Below, piece by piece: positions 45,472 to 55,336 of a stretch of 64,000 bases of DNA. Position numbers and translations under genes: made by a program. The DNA is from Neorhizobium vignae (GTDB taxonomy: Bacteria > Pseudomonadota > Alphaproteobacteria > Rhizobiales > Rhizobiaceae). The stretch lies in assembly GCF_000732195.1 (NCBI RefSeq), contig NZ_JNNU01000003.1:416563-480562 (forward strand), in the 5' to 3' direction. The notes beneath the pieces were generated by a model. That model had not been told where the DNA came from. It ran no database searches and was given only the letters and a program-made list of their open reading frames with translations. Within the stretch, counting starts at the first letter, position 1, and every line of letters starts with the position of its first letter.

Positions 45472-46829
45472 GAGATCCAACACCTGTCTTTCTGGTTGAC
45501 GACGATGCCGACCTTCTCAAGGCCACCGCCCAGACGATCGAGCTGGCAGGTTTTTCGGTCTCCCGATTTTCGAGGGCGTCCGACGCGCTTGTCCGGATCG
45601 ACGATGGTTTCGCTGGCGTCATCGTTTCCGACATCCGCATGCCCGAGATCGACGGGCTGCAGCTCTTCGACCGCATCCGCAAGCTCGATCCGGACCTTCC
45701 CGTTATCCTGATGACCGGCCATGGCGACATCCCGATGGCCGTCAAGGCGATGCAGGATGGGGCATACGACTTCATCACCAAACCTTTCGCGGCCGACCGC
45801 CTGGTGCAGGCCATTCGTCGCGCCGCAGAAAAACGCCGGCTGATACTGGAGAATAGAACGCTCCGCGATGTGGCCGAACAGGCACGCGACGACCTGCCGC
45901 TCATCGGCCAGACCGCGGCCATGGAGCGGCTGCGAAGAACGCTTCGCCAGATTGCCGATACCGACGTCGATGTTCTGGTGACCGGAGAGACCGGCAGCGG
46001 CAAGGAGGTTGTTGCCAATCTGATCCACCGATGGAGCCGGCGGTCCAAGGGCAATTTCGTCGCGCTCAATTGCGGCGCGCTTCCCGAAACGATCATCGAA
46101 AGCGAATTGTTCGGCCACGAGCCCGGCGCCTTTACCGGCGCTCAGAAGAAGCGTGTCGGCAGGATCGAATATTCGAGCGGCGGCACCCTCTTCCTCGATG
46201 AAATCGAAAGCATGCCGCCCGCCACGCAGATCCATATGCTGCGCGTCCTGGAGGCGCGTGAAGTGGCACCTCTCGGCACCAACGAGACACGACCGATCGA
46301 CCTGAGGGTCGTGGCGGCTGCCAAGGTCGATCTCGGCGATCCCTCGCAGCGCGGCGCATTTCGCGAAGACCTCTACTACCGGCTCAACGTCGTCACCATC
46401 TCCATTCCTCCGCTGCGTGAACGGCGAGACGACATCCTCCTCCTTTTCGGATTTTTTTGCGAACGGGCCGCCAAGCGGTTCAACCGCCAAACGCCAACCC
46501 TGTCATCTTCTACCCGCCATCACCTCGAAACCCATCATTGGCCCGGCAACGTTCGCGAACTGTCCCACTTTGCAGAACGGTTCGTCCTCGGGCTTGCAGG
46601 GGAAGGCGAGAGGGCGACGGTGCCACCGGAGGCGGGCACCCTGACGCTACCCCAGCGTCTCAACCAGCATGAAGCGGAAATCCTCCGGGAGACGCTGGCG
46701 AGCAACGCAGGTGATGTCCGCCGGACGATCGAGGCACTCGGAATTCCGAGAAAGACCTTTTACGACAAGCTCCAACGGCACGGGATAGAGCGAGCCTCCT
46801 TCGACCAGGGTGTCAAGCCTGCCAGATAG
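45468..46829 (+). CDS. dctD: C4-dicarboxylate response regulator DctD (sigma-54 activator)
   Basis: A 453-residue NtrC-type enhancer-binding protein. The receiver has Asp55 ([13 protein letters not shown]) and Lys105 (TKPF). The AAA+ domain has Walker A GETGSGKE (173-180), GAFTGA (220-225, contacts sigma-54), Walker [13 protein letters not shown] and the arginine-finger region. The C-terminal Fis-type helix-turn-helix is [22 protein letters not shown]. With DctB it activates dctA from the two upstream sites. Confidence 0.94.
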   Translation: MRDPTPVFLVDDDADLLKATAQTIELAGFSVSRFSRASDALVRIDDGFAGVIVSDIRMPEIDGLQLFDRIRKLDPDLPVILMTGHGDIPMAVKAMQDGAYDFITKPFAADRLVQAIRRAAEKRRLILENRTLRDVAEQARDDLPLIGQTAAMERLRRTLRQIADTDVDVLVTGETGSGKEVVANLIHRWSRRSKGNFVALNCGALPETIIESELFGHEPGAFTGAQKKRVGRIEYSSGGTLFLDEIESMPPATQIHMLRVLEAREVAPLGTNETRPIDLRVVAAAKVDLGDPSQRGAFREDLYYRLNVVTISIPPLRERRDDILLLFGFFCERAAKRFNRQTPTLSSSTRHHLETHHWPGNVRELSHFAERFVLGLAGEGERATVPPEAGTLTLPQRLNQHEAEILRETLASNAGDVRRTIEALGIPRKTFYDKLQRHGIERASFDQGVKPAR

Positions 46830-46907
46830 GGTCTCAAGGCCGCAGGCAGACATTGTCGGCGCGCATGCGATACCGAGACGGAAAGCCCAAAACATCGGCC
46901 GGCATCG

Positions 46908-47885
46908 TCAATGTCCGGTTTCGGCATCTGCATGGTGGCAGGCGGTCAGCAACCCCGGGGCAGCCGTTCTTGCCGTCAGGCCAGGCTCCTGTTCGGCGCA
47001 GATCGAAGTGGCCTTCCAGCAGCGCGTCCGAAATCGGCAGCCGCTCGGCGGATTGGCAGGGCTTGGAAGATCGCCTTCCAGGACAATGCGCTTGCGATGT
47101 CCGCGAAGTCTTGGGTCCGGCGTCGGAACGGCCGACATCAGGGCCTGCGTATAGGGATGTGCCGGCGCGCTGAAGATCGATTGTTTCGGCCCGGTCTCGA
47201 TGATCTTGCCGAGATACATGACCATCACTCGATCCGAGACGTGCCGCACGACGGCAAGGTCGTGCGCGACGAAGAGCATTGCCAGATTGCGCTCACGCCT
47301 CAGCCTGGCGAGCAGGTTGACGACCTGTGCCTGAACCGAGACGTCGAGGGCGGAGACCGGCTCGTCGCAGACGAGGAGGGTCGGGTCGAGTGTCAGGGCA
47401 CGCGCGATTCCAAGCCGTTGCCGCTGGCCGCCTGAAAATTCCGAAGGATAGCGGTCCGCATGTTCCGCACGCAGTCCAACGGATTCAAGCAGCTTGACCG
47501 TCTCTTCCCGCCAGCGGGCCTTCGGCACGGCACCCGGATGCAGCGCCCAGGGTTCGGAGATCAGCCGGTCGACCCGCATGCGCGGATTCAGTGACTGGTA
47601 GGGGTCCTGGAAGACGACCTGCATCTTGCGGCGCAATTCATGCAGCTCCCTTCCACTCGCTTTGGTGATTTCCACACCATCGAGAACAGCGCTGCCGCTG
47701 GTCGCCGGCCCGAGCTTCAGGAGAGTCCTGACCAGGGAAGTCTTGCCGCAACCGCTTTCGCCGACAAGGCCGAGGGTCTCTCCTTGGGCGATTTCGAAGC
47801 TGACGTCATCGACTGCCCGCACGGGCGTCGCGCCGCTGCCGAAATGTCGGGAAAGGTTTTGGACTTTGAGAAGAGGCTGGTTCAT
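46908..47885 (-). CDS. Peptide-type ABC transporter ATPase (DppF/OppF-like)
   Basis: A 325-residue ATPase with Walker A GESGCGKTS, Q-loop VFQDPYQSLNPRM, signature FSGGQRQRLGIARAL, Walker B LLVCDEPVSALD and an oligopeptide-type C-terminal region with conserved Cys residues (GCRFRTRCWKATSIC), usual for this class. It overlaps the preceding DppD-type gene by ATGA. It is the last gene of a five-gene peptide/nickel/opine-class import operon. Confidence 0.87.
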   Translation of the reverse strand: MNQPLLKVQNLSRHFGSGATPVRAVDDVSFEIAQGETLGLVGESGCGKTSLVRTLLKLGPATSGSAVLDGVEITKASGRELHELRRKMQVVFQDPYQSLNPRMRVDRLISEPWALHPGAVPKARWREETVKLLESVGLRAEHADRYPSEFSGGQRQRLGIARALTLDPTLLVCDEPVSALDVSVQAQVVNLLARLRRERNLAMLFVAHDLAVVRHVSDRVMVMYLGKIIETGPKQSIFSAPAHPYTQALMSAVPTPDPRLRGHRKRIVLEGDLPSPANPPSGCRFRTRCWKATSICAEQEPGLTARTAAPGLLTACHHADAETGH

Positions 47886-48853
47886 GCTGGCGATACCGGG
47901 AAATGGCAGGCGGCCTGGCGGCCCGGCCCCACGGTTTCAAGGGGAGGGACGACCTCTGCGCAGAGCCCTTCGGCGCGTGGACAGCGCGTCCTGAACGCGC
48001 AGCCTGAAGGAAGGGCGAGGGGATTGGGCGCCGAGCCGGGGATCGGCACCAGTTCGTCCTCATCGGTATCCACGCGCGGCTGCGAGGCGAGCAGGCCGAG
48101 GCTGTAGGGATGTCGTGCATCCTCGAAGAGTTCGAAGACATTTGCGGTCTCGACGATCCGGCCGGCATACATGACGGCCACGCGGTCCGCGAGTTCGGCT
48201 ACCACACCCAGATCGTGAGTGATGAAGATCATCCCGGCATCGCCGCGTTTACGGATTGTGGCCAGAAGATCGACCACCTGCGCCTGGATCGTGACGTCGA
48301 GCGCCGTCGTCGGCTCGTCGGCGATGATGACATCCGGTTCGAGTGCTACGGCCATGGCGATCATGATGCGTTGACGCATGCCACCGGAAAATTCGTGCGG
48401 ATATTGCCGCGCCCGACGTTCAGGGTCGGGAATGCCGATTGCCGTCAGCAGGTCGATCACGGCCTTCTTGACGCCACCTTTCGGCTTGCGGCCGTGGATG
48501 CGGTACATCTCCGCTATCTGCCAGCCGACGGGATAGACGGGATTGAGTGCCGCAAGCGCATCCTGAAAGATGAGGGCGATCCGGCTGCCGCACAGATCTC
48601 GCCGCTCGTTGCCCGAAAGCGTCAACAGTTCCGCCCCGTCGAAGCGGATCGATCCCCGGTCGATCGCGCCCGGAGGATTGGGAACGAGGTCCATGATGGC
48701 AGATGCAGTCACGGACTTGCCGGAGCCGCTTTCTCCAAGAAGTGCCAGGACTTCACCGCGTTCCAGCGAGAAGGAGACGCCATTGAGTGCGAATATGCGG
48801 CCGGACGCCGTATCAAAACTGACTTGCAGATCCTTGACTTCGAGAAGGGCCAT
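47882..48853 (-). CDS. Peptide-type ABC transporter ATPase (DppD/OppD-like)
   Basis: A 323-residue ATPase with Walker A GESGSGKSV, Q-loop IFQDALAALNPVYPV, signature EFSGGMRQRIMIAMA, Walker B VIIADEPTTALD and a C-terminal Cys motif (GCAFRTRCPRAEGLC). Its ATG at 48853 overlaps the permease stop (TGATG); a longer open frame upstream reads through the permease and is not coding. It forms a heterodimer with the DppF-like ATPase. Confidence 0.87.
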   Translation of the reverse strand: MALLEVKDLQVSFDTASGRIFALNGVSFSLERGEVLALLGESGSGKSVTASAIMDLVPNPPGAIDRGSIRFDGAELLTLSGNERRDLCGSRIALIFQDALAALNPVYPVGWQIAEMYRIHGRKPKGGVKKAVIDLLTAIGIPDPERRARQYPHEFSGGMRQRIMIAMAVALEPDVIIADEPTTALDVTIQAQVVDLLATIRKRGDAGMIFITHDLGVVAELADRVAVMYAGRIVETANVFELFEDARHPYSLGLLASQPRVDTDEDELVPIPGSAPNPLALPSGCAFRTRCPRAEGLCAEVVPPLETVGPGRQAACHFPVSPA

Positions 48854-49770
48854 CAACGCCTCCGGCTCACAAGGCGCCAGTGCTGCGACGGATCGTTGAC
48901 GATCCGGAACCAGTTGGCGAGGAGGTTGAAGGACATGGTGGTGAGCATCACGGCGAGGCCGGGGAAAAATCCGAGCCACCAGGCGGAGGACAGATAGCCC
49001 TGGCCCTGGGCGACCATCAGCCCCCAGCTTACCGAAGGCGGCTGGATGCCGAGGCCGAGATAGCTGAGACCGGATTCGAACAACATGACCATGGCGAGAT
49101 TGACCGAGGCGAGCGTCAGCATGGTGGGTGCGACGCTGGGGAGGATATGGGTGCGCAGGATCCAGGTCGGCCCGCCACCGAAGGCGCGCGCCGCATCGAC
49201 GAAAAGTCGTTCGCGAACCTCCAGCGTTTCGGCTCTGGCGACCCGGATATAGGCCGGCATTCGGGTGACGGCGAGGACGATCACGAGGTTGCCGACGCTC
49301 GGACCGAACAGATAGAGGCCGAAGAGTGCCACCAACAGGGTCGGGAAACCGAGGATGATATCGCAGATCCGCATGATGACGTTTCCGACGACGCCGCCGA
49401 AATAACCGGCGATCACGCCCAGCAGCGTTCCGCCGATCAGGCTTGTCAGCACGGTCACCACGGCAATGCCGATCGTCGTCGAAGCCGCCTGGATGAGACG
49501 GACGAGGAGCGGCCTTCCGAGCGCGTCGGCACCCAGCCACAAGGTCCAGGACTGGCCGAAGTCGAACGGTGGCAGGTTGCGCGCCTTCAGCGAAATGCGG
49601 TTGTCGCCCAGGAGCGACAGGGAATCAGTGAAGATGGCGAGCACGACGATCAGCAGCCAGATCGTCGCCGCGACGGCCATCGGGTCACCCGCGAGCGCAC
49701 GCAGGAGCCAGAGGATGCGGCGGCTACGGCGCTCGCGGGCCGGGAGGAATTCGGCGGATGTGTCGGTCAT
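48853..49770 (-). CDS. Peptide-type ABC transporter permease (DppC-like)
   Basis: A 305-residue inner-membrane permease of the OppBC family. An N-terminal cytoplasmic stretch leads to the first membrane helix (VAATIWLLIVVLAIFTD). The lumenal loop LGADALGRPLLVRLI and the ATPase-contact EAA-like loop VDAARAFGGGPTWILRTHILPSV are present. It overlaps the DppB-type gene by 4 bp and the DppD-type gene by one. Confidence 0.87.
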   Translation of the reverse strand: MTDTSAEFLPARERRSRRILWLLRALAGDPMAVAATIWLLIVVLAIFTDSLSLLGDNRISLKARNLPPFDFGQSWTLWLGADALGRPLLVRLIQAASTTIGIAVVTVLTSLIGGTLLGVIAGYFGGVVGNVIMRICDIILGFPTLLVALFGLYLFGPSVGNLVIVLAVTRMPAYIRVARAETLEVRERLFVDAARAFGGGPTWILRTHILPSVAPTMLTLASVNLAMVMLFESGLSYLGLGIQPPSVSWGLMVAQGQGYLSSAWWLGFFPGLAVMLTTMSFNLLANWFRIVNDPSQHWRLVSRRR

Positions 49771-50687
49771 TCGACCCTCACGCGCGGGTCGATCGAGGCA
49801 TAAAGCATATCGACCAGGATATTGATGACGAAGATCACGACAGCGACGGCAAAGATCGATGCCTGGACGATCGCGAAATCGCGTTTCAGAATGCCGTCGA
49901 TCAGGAGTTTGCCGATGCCGGGAAACCCGAAGACCACCTCGACGACGCCGCCACCGCCGGCGAACTGGGCGGCAAGGTCGCCGGTCACAGTGACTGCCGG
50001 AAGGAGGGCATTGCGGAGCGCGTGCACGAAGGTGACCCGTCCGTCACGCGCACCCTTGGCCCGTGCCGTCCGGACGAATGTTGCATTCAGCGCTTCAATC
50101 ATCGAGCCGCGGACGATCTGCACCAGAGTTCCAAAAGGTCGGGCAAACAGGCAGGCGACGGGTAGCACCCAATAAATCGGGCCGCCGAAGCCTGAAGTCG
50201 GCAAAATGCGGAAGGTGACCGCAAACAGAAGCACGCCCATCAGGCCAAGCCAGAAATCCGGCACGCTTGCGGCTGCCTGCGACAGGACATTGACGCCCCG
50301 GTCGATCCAGCCACCGGCATTCACGGCAGCAATGGATCCCATGACGATCGCGGCTGTGAAGGCCAGAGCCAACGCGATGGCGCCAAGTGCGAGCGTGTTC
50401 GGCAGCGCCTCCAGCACCACGTCCATGGCCGGGCGGTTGTGCCAGAGAGACATTCCGAAATCGAGGCTGAGAATATCCCAAGCCCAATCGAAGAGCTGGA
50501 GCAGGAGCGAGCGATCGAGCCCAAGACGGATGCGCATGGCTTCACGTGCCGCATCCGATGCATCGACGGGCAGGTAGAGATTGACGGGATCGCCCGTCAA
50601 CCGCACGAGAAAGAAGGCGGATGTCATCAGCGCCGCAAGCGCGAGTGCCGCGAAGGCCGCACGTTTCAGGAAATAGGTGAAGGACAT
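49767..50687 (-). CDS. Peptide-type ABC transporter permease (DppB-like)
   Basis: A 306-residue permease. N-terminal helix TYFLKRAAFAALALAALM, the DPVNLYLPVDAS loop typical of DppB, and the EAA-like loop VRTARAKGARDGRVTFVHALRNALLP identify it. The start ATG is 42 bp after the binding-protein stop. It works with the DppC-type permease as a channel. Confidence 0.87.
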   Translation of the reverse strand: MSFTYFLKRAAFAALALAALMTSAFFLVRLTGDPVNLYLPVDASDAAREAMRIRLGLDRSLLLQLFDWAWDILSLDFGMSLWHNRPAMDVVLEALPNTLALGAIALALAFTAAIVMGSIAAVNAGGWIDRGVNVLSQAAASVPDFWLGLMGVLLFAVTFRILPTSGFGGPIYWVLPVACLFARPFGTLVQIVRGSMIEALNATFVRTARAKGARDGRVTFVHALRNALLPAVTVTGDLAAQFAGGGGVVEVVFGFPGIGKLLIDGILKRDFAIVQASIFAVAVVIFVINILVDMLYASIDPRVRVE

Positions 50688-50728
50688 CCGCTCTCCTCAA
50701 GCGACATACAAGCCGTCGGCCGGGCAGA

Positions 50729-52249
50729 TCAACGGTAGCTGATCGACTTCAGCTTGATCTCGTTGCCGGCCTGCACATCAGGCGTATAGTTCACGTTCTT
50801 GGCGACACGGGCGATCGTGACCATGTGAAAGAGCGGTGCGATGTTGACCGCATCGACGGCGATGTACTTGAATGCCTGTTGAAACAGCCTCTTGCGCTCG
50901 TCGCCGGTTGCCTTCGAGCCATCGGCGATCAGCTTGTCGAGACCAGCGTCCGTGATGGTCGACTGGTTGCCATCGGTGGTAAAGCGGTTCGGCAGCGTGA
51001 ACACCGCATCGCCCTCGGCATTGTCGATCTGTGTCTGCAGGATGGAAGGCTGGCGATCCTTGTCCCACGGCTTCAGCAGCCGCTTAAGCCACGGGCTGGT
51101 CTCGAGCATTTCAAGCCGGGCGTTGAAGCCAGCATCCGCCAGCATGGCCTGAACGGCCTCCAGGCTTTCGGACGAGTTCGGATAGATGCCGATGCGGCCG
51201 TAGATGACGATCTCCTTGTCGACCGGCACGCCATCCGCCTTGGCTGCAGCAAGCAGTGACTTCGCCTTTTCCGGATCGTAGGTCCAGACGGGAATGTCCG
51301 GATTGAAGCCGAAGACCGACGGTGGCACGACCTGCATCGCCTTTTGAGCGTCCTTGTGGAAGATCGTTCCGATGAGACCATCCCTGTCGATCGCGAGGTT
51401 GAGTGCTTCGCGAACGCGCTTGTCGTTGAGGGGCGCGATCTGCGCATCGATCCTCAACAGCGAGGTTTCGGCGTTTGGGAAGGCCTGATCCTGTCCGGTG
51501 GTGCCGTCCTGGGGTGCGATTTCATAGGCGATCTGCGCTTCGCCGGTATCGACCATCGCGGCGCGCACCGCGGACTCGGCGCGCCAGATGATCGTCGCGT
51601 TGGGAATTGCCGGCTTGTCGCCCCAATAGCCTTCATAGGCCACCAGACCCACGGACTGGCCGGGTGTCCACGCGACCAGCTTGTAAGGTCCCGTCCCGGC
51701 CGGCGTGCGCGTCTTGGCGTCGCCCGGGGTTGCCGGCGAACCGATGTCCAGGGCGGACATCTTGTTCGGGAGGATCGGCTCGACGACGTCCGTCTTTATG
51801 CGGAGGGTCGTCGGGTTCACCGCTTCTGCCTTGAGTTTGAGGCCCTTCAGCGTGGCGAGTCCCACTTCGCAGGCGAGCGCCGGGTCCTGGGCCCGCTTCA
51901 GAGCCGCGATAACCGCATTGGCATCGAACGCCTTGCCGTCGTGGAAGGTCACGCCTTCGCGCAGCTTGAACTCCCAGGTCAGGCTATCGACCTGCTGCCA
52001 GCTGGTCGCGAGGCTCGGGACGACCGAACCATCCTTGGGGCTGAGATTGACGAGAGCTTCGGTGATGTTGTTGTGCAGAATGCGTGAATTGCCCGAGAGG
52101 TCCGTGTCGCAGGGATCGAGCGATTTCGGCTCATCCGTCACCACGACCGTCAGCTTGTCCGTGGCCGCGCGAGCGGGAATTGCGGCGCTTGCCGCCAACG
52201 ACATTGCAAGCCCCATGCTCAACGCATGGATAGCCGTAATCTTCTTCAT
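50729..52249 (-). CDS. Peptide/opine-type ABC transporter substrate-binding protein
   Basis: A 506-residue SBP_bac_5-class binding protein. The signal peptide ends near PARA-ATDK. The mature part begins LTVVVTDEPKSLDPCDTDL and carries ITEALVNLSPKDGSVVPSLA, usual for dipeptide/nickel/opine-binding proteins. GGAGGAGGG precedes the ATG at 52249; an upstream in-frame start (52315) is rejected. Rhizobia use this protein class for peptides, opines, glutathione or oligosaccharides, so the ligand is left open. It starts the five-gene operon. Confidence 0.87.
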   Translation of the reverse strand: MKKITAIHALSMGLAMSLAASAAIPARAATDKLTVVVTDEPKSLDPCDTDLSGNSRILHNNITEALVNLSPKDGSVVPSLATSWQQVDSLTWEFKLREGVTFHDGKAFDANAVIAALKRAQDPALACEVGLATLKGLKLKAEAVNPTTLRIKTDVVEPILPNKMSALDIGSPATPGDAKTRTPAGTGPYKLVAWTPGQSVGLVAYEGYWGDKPAIPNATIIWRAESAVRAAMVDTGEAQIAYEIAPQDGTTGQDQAFPNAETSLLRIDAQIAPLNDKRVREALNLAIDRDGLIGTIFHKDAQKAMQVVPPSVFGFNPDIPVWTYDPEKAKSLLAAAKADGVPVDKEIVIYGRIGIYPNSSESLEAVQAMLADAGFNARLEMLETSPWLKRLLKPWDKDRQPSILQTQIDNAEGDAVFTLPNRFTTDGNQSTITDAGLDKLIADGSKATGDERKRLFQQAFKYIAVDAVNIAPLFHMVTIARVAKNVNYTPDVQAGNEIKLKSISYR

Positions 52250-52360
52250 GAAAGCCCTCCTCCAAATCCAAACGAGCCGCATAAGGCGTCGCGGCGATCT
52301 CTTCCTCAAAGTCATCCGGGGCCGGGGAATAACCCGCGCTCAAATGGCTTTACTTCCTCC

Positions 52361-52393
52361 CGCAAGTGCGTAGTGTCAAATGTGACACTTGCG
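52361..52393. promoter_or_regulatory. Nested palindrome between the ABC operon and iclR-type gene
   Basis: Inner perfect repeat AGTGTCA-AATG-TGACACT (52372-52389), flanked by a wider one, CGCAAGTG (52361-52368) with CACTTGCG (52386-52393). It lies 111 bp from the binding-protein start and 66 bp from the IclR start. It is the natural operator candidate for this IclR regulator. Confidence 0.6.
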
Positions 52394-52459
52394 ATGCCAA
52401 CATGCTCGTTCGATCTGACTGAGTCAAGGCCGGTAATCCGTATATGGAATTTGAAGTTC

Positions 52460-53245
52460 ATGAGTGAACCAAAGCATGGCTCTCCGGTGGTGGAGAAGAC
52501 GGCGCATCTGCTTGAAGCCGTCGCTGACGCGAAGACCGGTATTTCGCTCGGTGCGTTGGTCGATCAGCTCGGAGTGCCTCGTTCGACCGTGTATCGCATC
52601 CTTAATTCGCTGACTGCGCACGGGCTCGTGGCTCGGGTGAATGGCGGGGCTTCCTACGAACTGGGGCCGAAATTCGTGCAGCTCGCGCGGCGTATTTCGC
52701 CCGGTGCGGATAGGGTGACGCTGATCGAGGCGGCGAGGCCGGTTCTGGCGGCAGCAGCTGACAGGATCTATGAATCCTTCAGGCTGGCGGCGCCCGAAGG
52801 CGATGAAATGATGACGATATTTGCGGCCCCCAGCCCCGGCGACTACGCTTTGTTCATTAAGGTCGGCGGTCGTTCGCGCAAGCATGTCGGTGCTGCCGGC
52901 AAGCTTGCGCTGGCCTTTTCCGACTACCACGAGATCGAGGCATATTGCGCCGGCGGTCTGGAGGCCCGGACCCCGTATACGATCACCGATCCCGAGACGC
53001 TGAAAGAGGCGCTCGCTGAAATTCGCCGCAGCGGAAGTGCTGAGGACAATCAGGAATCGAACCTTGGCTTGCGAGCTTTCGCTGCTCCCATATTCGATTC
53101 TGCAGGACGCCTGGTCGCCACCGTCAGCGTGCCGTTCATCGGCGAGGCGACGCCGGAGCGCGCTCGATCAATCAAGCGCGAGGTCCTCGACGGAGCTGCC
53201 TTGGTGATGAAGGCTATCAGTGGCGCTCATCCATCGTCCAAATAA
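52460..53245 (+). CDS. IclR-family transcriptional regulator
   Basis: A 261-residue regulator. The N-terminal winged helix-turn-helix reads KTAHLLEAVADAKTGISLGALVDQLGVPRSTVYRILNSL. The C-terminal effector domain contains ALFIKVGGRSRKHVGAAGKLALAFS and FAAPIFDSAGRLVATVSVPF. It is divergent from the peptide-type ABC operon and precedes an RraA-like gene, and probably controls one or both. The ATG at 52460 has a weak site (GAAG); the open frame extends further upstream across the palindrome, which is not coding. Confidence 0.87.
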   Translation: MSEPKHGSPVVEKTAHLLEAVADAKTGISLGALVDQLGVPRSTVYRILNSLTAHGLVARVNGGASYELGPKFVQLARRISPGADRVTLIEAARPVLAAAADRIYESFRLAAPEGDEMMTIFAAPSPGDYALFIKVGGRSRKHVGAAGKLALAFSDYHEIEAYCAGGLEARTPYTITDPETLKEALAEIRRSGSAEDNQESNLGLRAFAAPIFDSAGRLVATVSVPFIGEATPERARSIKREVLDGAALVMKAISGAHPSSK

Positions 53246-53318
53246 GAAACAATAAATTCGCAGTTGAACTATCGTGTCGTTATGCTAGACCTCGCAGCCG
53301 GACAAACGGAGGTTAATC

Positions 53319-54041
53319 ATGGCGGCGTTGGACCCATCGGTTTACGCAAAGCTTCTGCGGACAAATTCGGCGACCCTCAGCACCTTGCTGCTGAAACGTG
53401 GGCTCAGAAACACTGCGGTTCGCGGCGTGCGGCCGCTCGCCGGCGCCGACAAACCGATGATCGGCCCGGCCGTCACCGTTCGCTACATACCCGCCCGGGA
53501 GGATATCGACGGCTCGACCTACAGTTCCGATCCCTCCAACCAGCAGCGCAAGGCGATCGACACGATACCCGAGGGGCACGTCCTCGTGTTCGATTGCCGT
53601 TCGCTGGCGGAGATTGCCGGGATTGGCGCGATGCTGGCCCGGCGCCTTGTCTACCGCGGATGCGCTGGCCTTGTACTGGATGGCGGCGTTCGCGATACGG
53701 CCGATATCGCCCAATTGGCCCTCCCGACCTATTGCATGGGACCGGCAGCTCCGGCCAATCTGGTTGCCCACCATGCTTCCGATATGAACCAGCCGATCGC
53801 CTGCGGCGGTGTCGCGGTTTATCCAGACGACATCATCTTCGGCGACAGCGAGGCCGTCATCGTCATTCCCCGGGAATATGTGTACGAGATCGCTGACGAG
53901 GCCGTCGCAATGGAGGAACAGGAAGAGTTCCTGAAGCTGGAGATCGAGGCGGGCAAGCCGACACTTGGTGTCTATCCGCCAAACAAGGAAACGCTCGAGC
54001 GGTTCGAGGCTTGGCGCAGGGCCCGCATCGAGGCCGTTTGA
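53319..54041 (+). CDS. RraA-like / HMG-CHA aldolase-family protein
   Basis: A 240-residue protein of the RraA-like superfamily. The hallmark is LVLDGGVRDTADI with the GGxRD metal/substrate motif, then DDIIFGDSEAVIVIP. True RraA (about 160 aa) inhibits RNase E; longer members near catabolic genes often are 4-hydroxy-4-methyl-2-oxoglutarate/CHA aldolases or related lyases. The size and its place after an IclR regulator and an ABC transporter make a catabolic role more likely than RNase inhibition. GGAGG precedes the ATG. Confidence 0.7.
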   Translation: MAALDPSVYAKLLRTNSATLSTLLLKRGLRNTAVRGVRPLAGADKPMIGPAVTVRYIPAREDIDGSTYSSDPSNQQRKAIDTIPEGHVLVFDCRSLAEIAGIGAMLARRLVYRGCAGLVLDGGVRDTADIAQLALPTYCMGPAAPANLVAHHASDMNQPIACGGVAVYPDDIIFGDSEAVIVIPREYVYEIADEAVAMEEQEEFLKLEIEAGKPTLGVYPPNKETLERFEAWRRARIEAV

Positions 54042-54160
54042 CGCCGGTGACAACGTTCGACGAGTTCGGCCCTGTAGCTCGCCAGGGTGGAATCTTCGTC
54101 TACGGCGACGCGCTTAGGCCCCGACGATAGGGTTGAAATCAACGCCAATTCAAACGTGCA

Positions 54161-55279
54161 TCAACCGATTTTAGCGGCATTGTTCTGAAGAACGGCGGGG
54201 CTCTCCTGAATCTCAGGCGGAGCCCCTATCGATTGCCGCTTGATGAGGGTGGTCGCAAGTACCCGGCAGCGTGGCGCATCACCGCTGCCGGTAATGCGCC
54301 GGACGAGGATTTGCGCGCTTTCGAAGCCGAGGTCGTAGACTGGCTGGGCAATCACCGTAATCGGCGGGCTGGTCACGCTTGTCCAGTCGGCATCGTGGAA
54401 AGCGATCAGCGACAGGTCTTGAGGGATGGACATGCCCAGTCTGCGAAGGGTCTTGAACACTTCAAGCGCCACCACGTTATCCGAAGCGAGTATGGCAGTC
54501 GGCCTGTCGGCGCCCTGAAGCAACTCGGAAATGATCTTGTCACCCTCGCCGCGGCGGTTGGCACCGAGCCGGATATAGCGCTCCGGATTCTCGATACCGG
54601 CAGACCGGCTTGCCGCGACAACGCCTTCTATTCTCTCCATCACCGTGCTCAGATTGATCTGGTGTGGTCCCCGGTAGATCGGGTCGTCCGCTTCCGTGGC
54701 TGAGATGTAGGCGATGCGGCGATGGCCGGCTTCGATCAGCGCTCGGGTAGCGGCCTCGGCAGCCTGCCGGTCGTCCGTAACGACGGCATCGACCGCAAGA
54801 TCCGGGATGGTCCGGTCCAGAAGGACGAGAGGTCGGCCGGATCGCTGAATCTCGTGCAGATGCTGTGTCTCATATACAGAGGCCGGAGTAACGATCAATC
54901 CATCCACGCGCTTGCCCAGCAGGACGCGTACGGCCGCCTTTTCCTTGGCTGCATCCTCGCCGGAATTGGAGAGAATAACATCGAAGCCGGCAGCGTGCGC
55001 CGCATCGCTGATTCCGCGCACGGCCTGACCGAAATACGGGTTTTCGATATCGCCGACGATGACCCCGATCGTCTTCGACTTTCCGGTCGTCATGCTGCGC
55101 GCAAGCTCGTTGGCCTGATAGCCGAGCCTCTTTGCGGCTTCGCGAACCTTCTCCTTCACGACAGGGCTTGCCGTACCGTAGCTGCCGAGAACGCGTGCGG
55201 CGGTTGCCTTGGATACACCTGCGCTCTGCGCAACGTCCGAGATGGTGACAAGCCGCTTTGACGTCGTTCTCTTCATCAT
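54161..55279 (-). CDS. LacI-family transcriptional repressor
   Basis: A 372-residue repressor. The N-terminal helix-turn-helix is VTISDVAQSAGVSKATAARVLG, with the hinge helix ANELARSMTTGKSKTIGVIV. A periplasmic-binding-type effector core follows (VGDIENPYFGQAVRGISDAA; LVLLDRTIPDLAVDAVVTDD). It is divergent from the FAD-oxidoreductase/amino-acid-transport operon, with two operator-like palindromes in the shared region. LacI regulators usually respond to sugars, so the inducer in an amino-acid setting may be a sugar-amine type compound, or the operon substrate is not a plain amino acid. Confidence 0.88.
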   Translation of the reverse strand: MMKRTTSKRLVTISDVAQSAGVSKATAARVLGSYGTASPVVKEKVREAAKRLGYQANELARSMTTGKSKTIGVIVGDIENPYFGQAVRGISDAAHAAGFDVILSNSGEDAAKEKAAVRVLLGKRVDGLIVTPASVYETQHLHEIQRSGRPLVLLDRTIPDLAVDAVVTDDRQAAEAATRALIEAGHRRIAYISATEADDPIYRGPHQINLSTVMERIEGVVAASRSAGIENPERYIRLGANRRGEGDKIISELLQGADRPTAILASDNVVALEVFKTLRRLGMSIPQDLSLIAFHDADWTSVTSPPITVIAQPVYDLGFESAQILVRRITGSGDAPRCRVLATTLIKRQSIGAPPEIQESPAVLQNNAAKIG

Positions 55280-55336
55280 AGGTCCGTGACATAGGCTGAG
55301 AAAAAAACGGCGTCAAGAAAATCACACATTGACATG

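Noticed and set aside
46810..47173. Plus-strand open frames past the end of dctD
   Set aside because: They overlap the C-terminus of the DppF-like gene on the other strand and have no domain or ribosome-binding site.
47882..49540. Apparent 552-residue DppD with an N-terminal extension
   Set aside because: The extension reads through the DppC permease gene out of frame. The family start MALLEVKDLQVSF at 48853 is clear.
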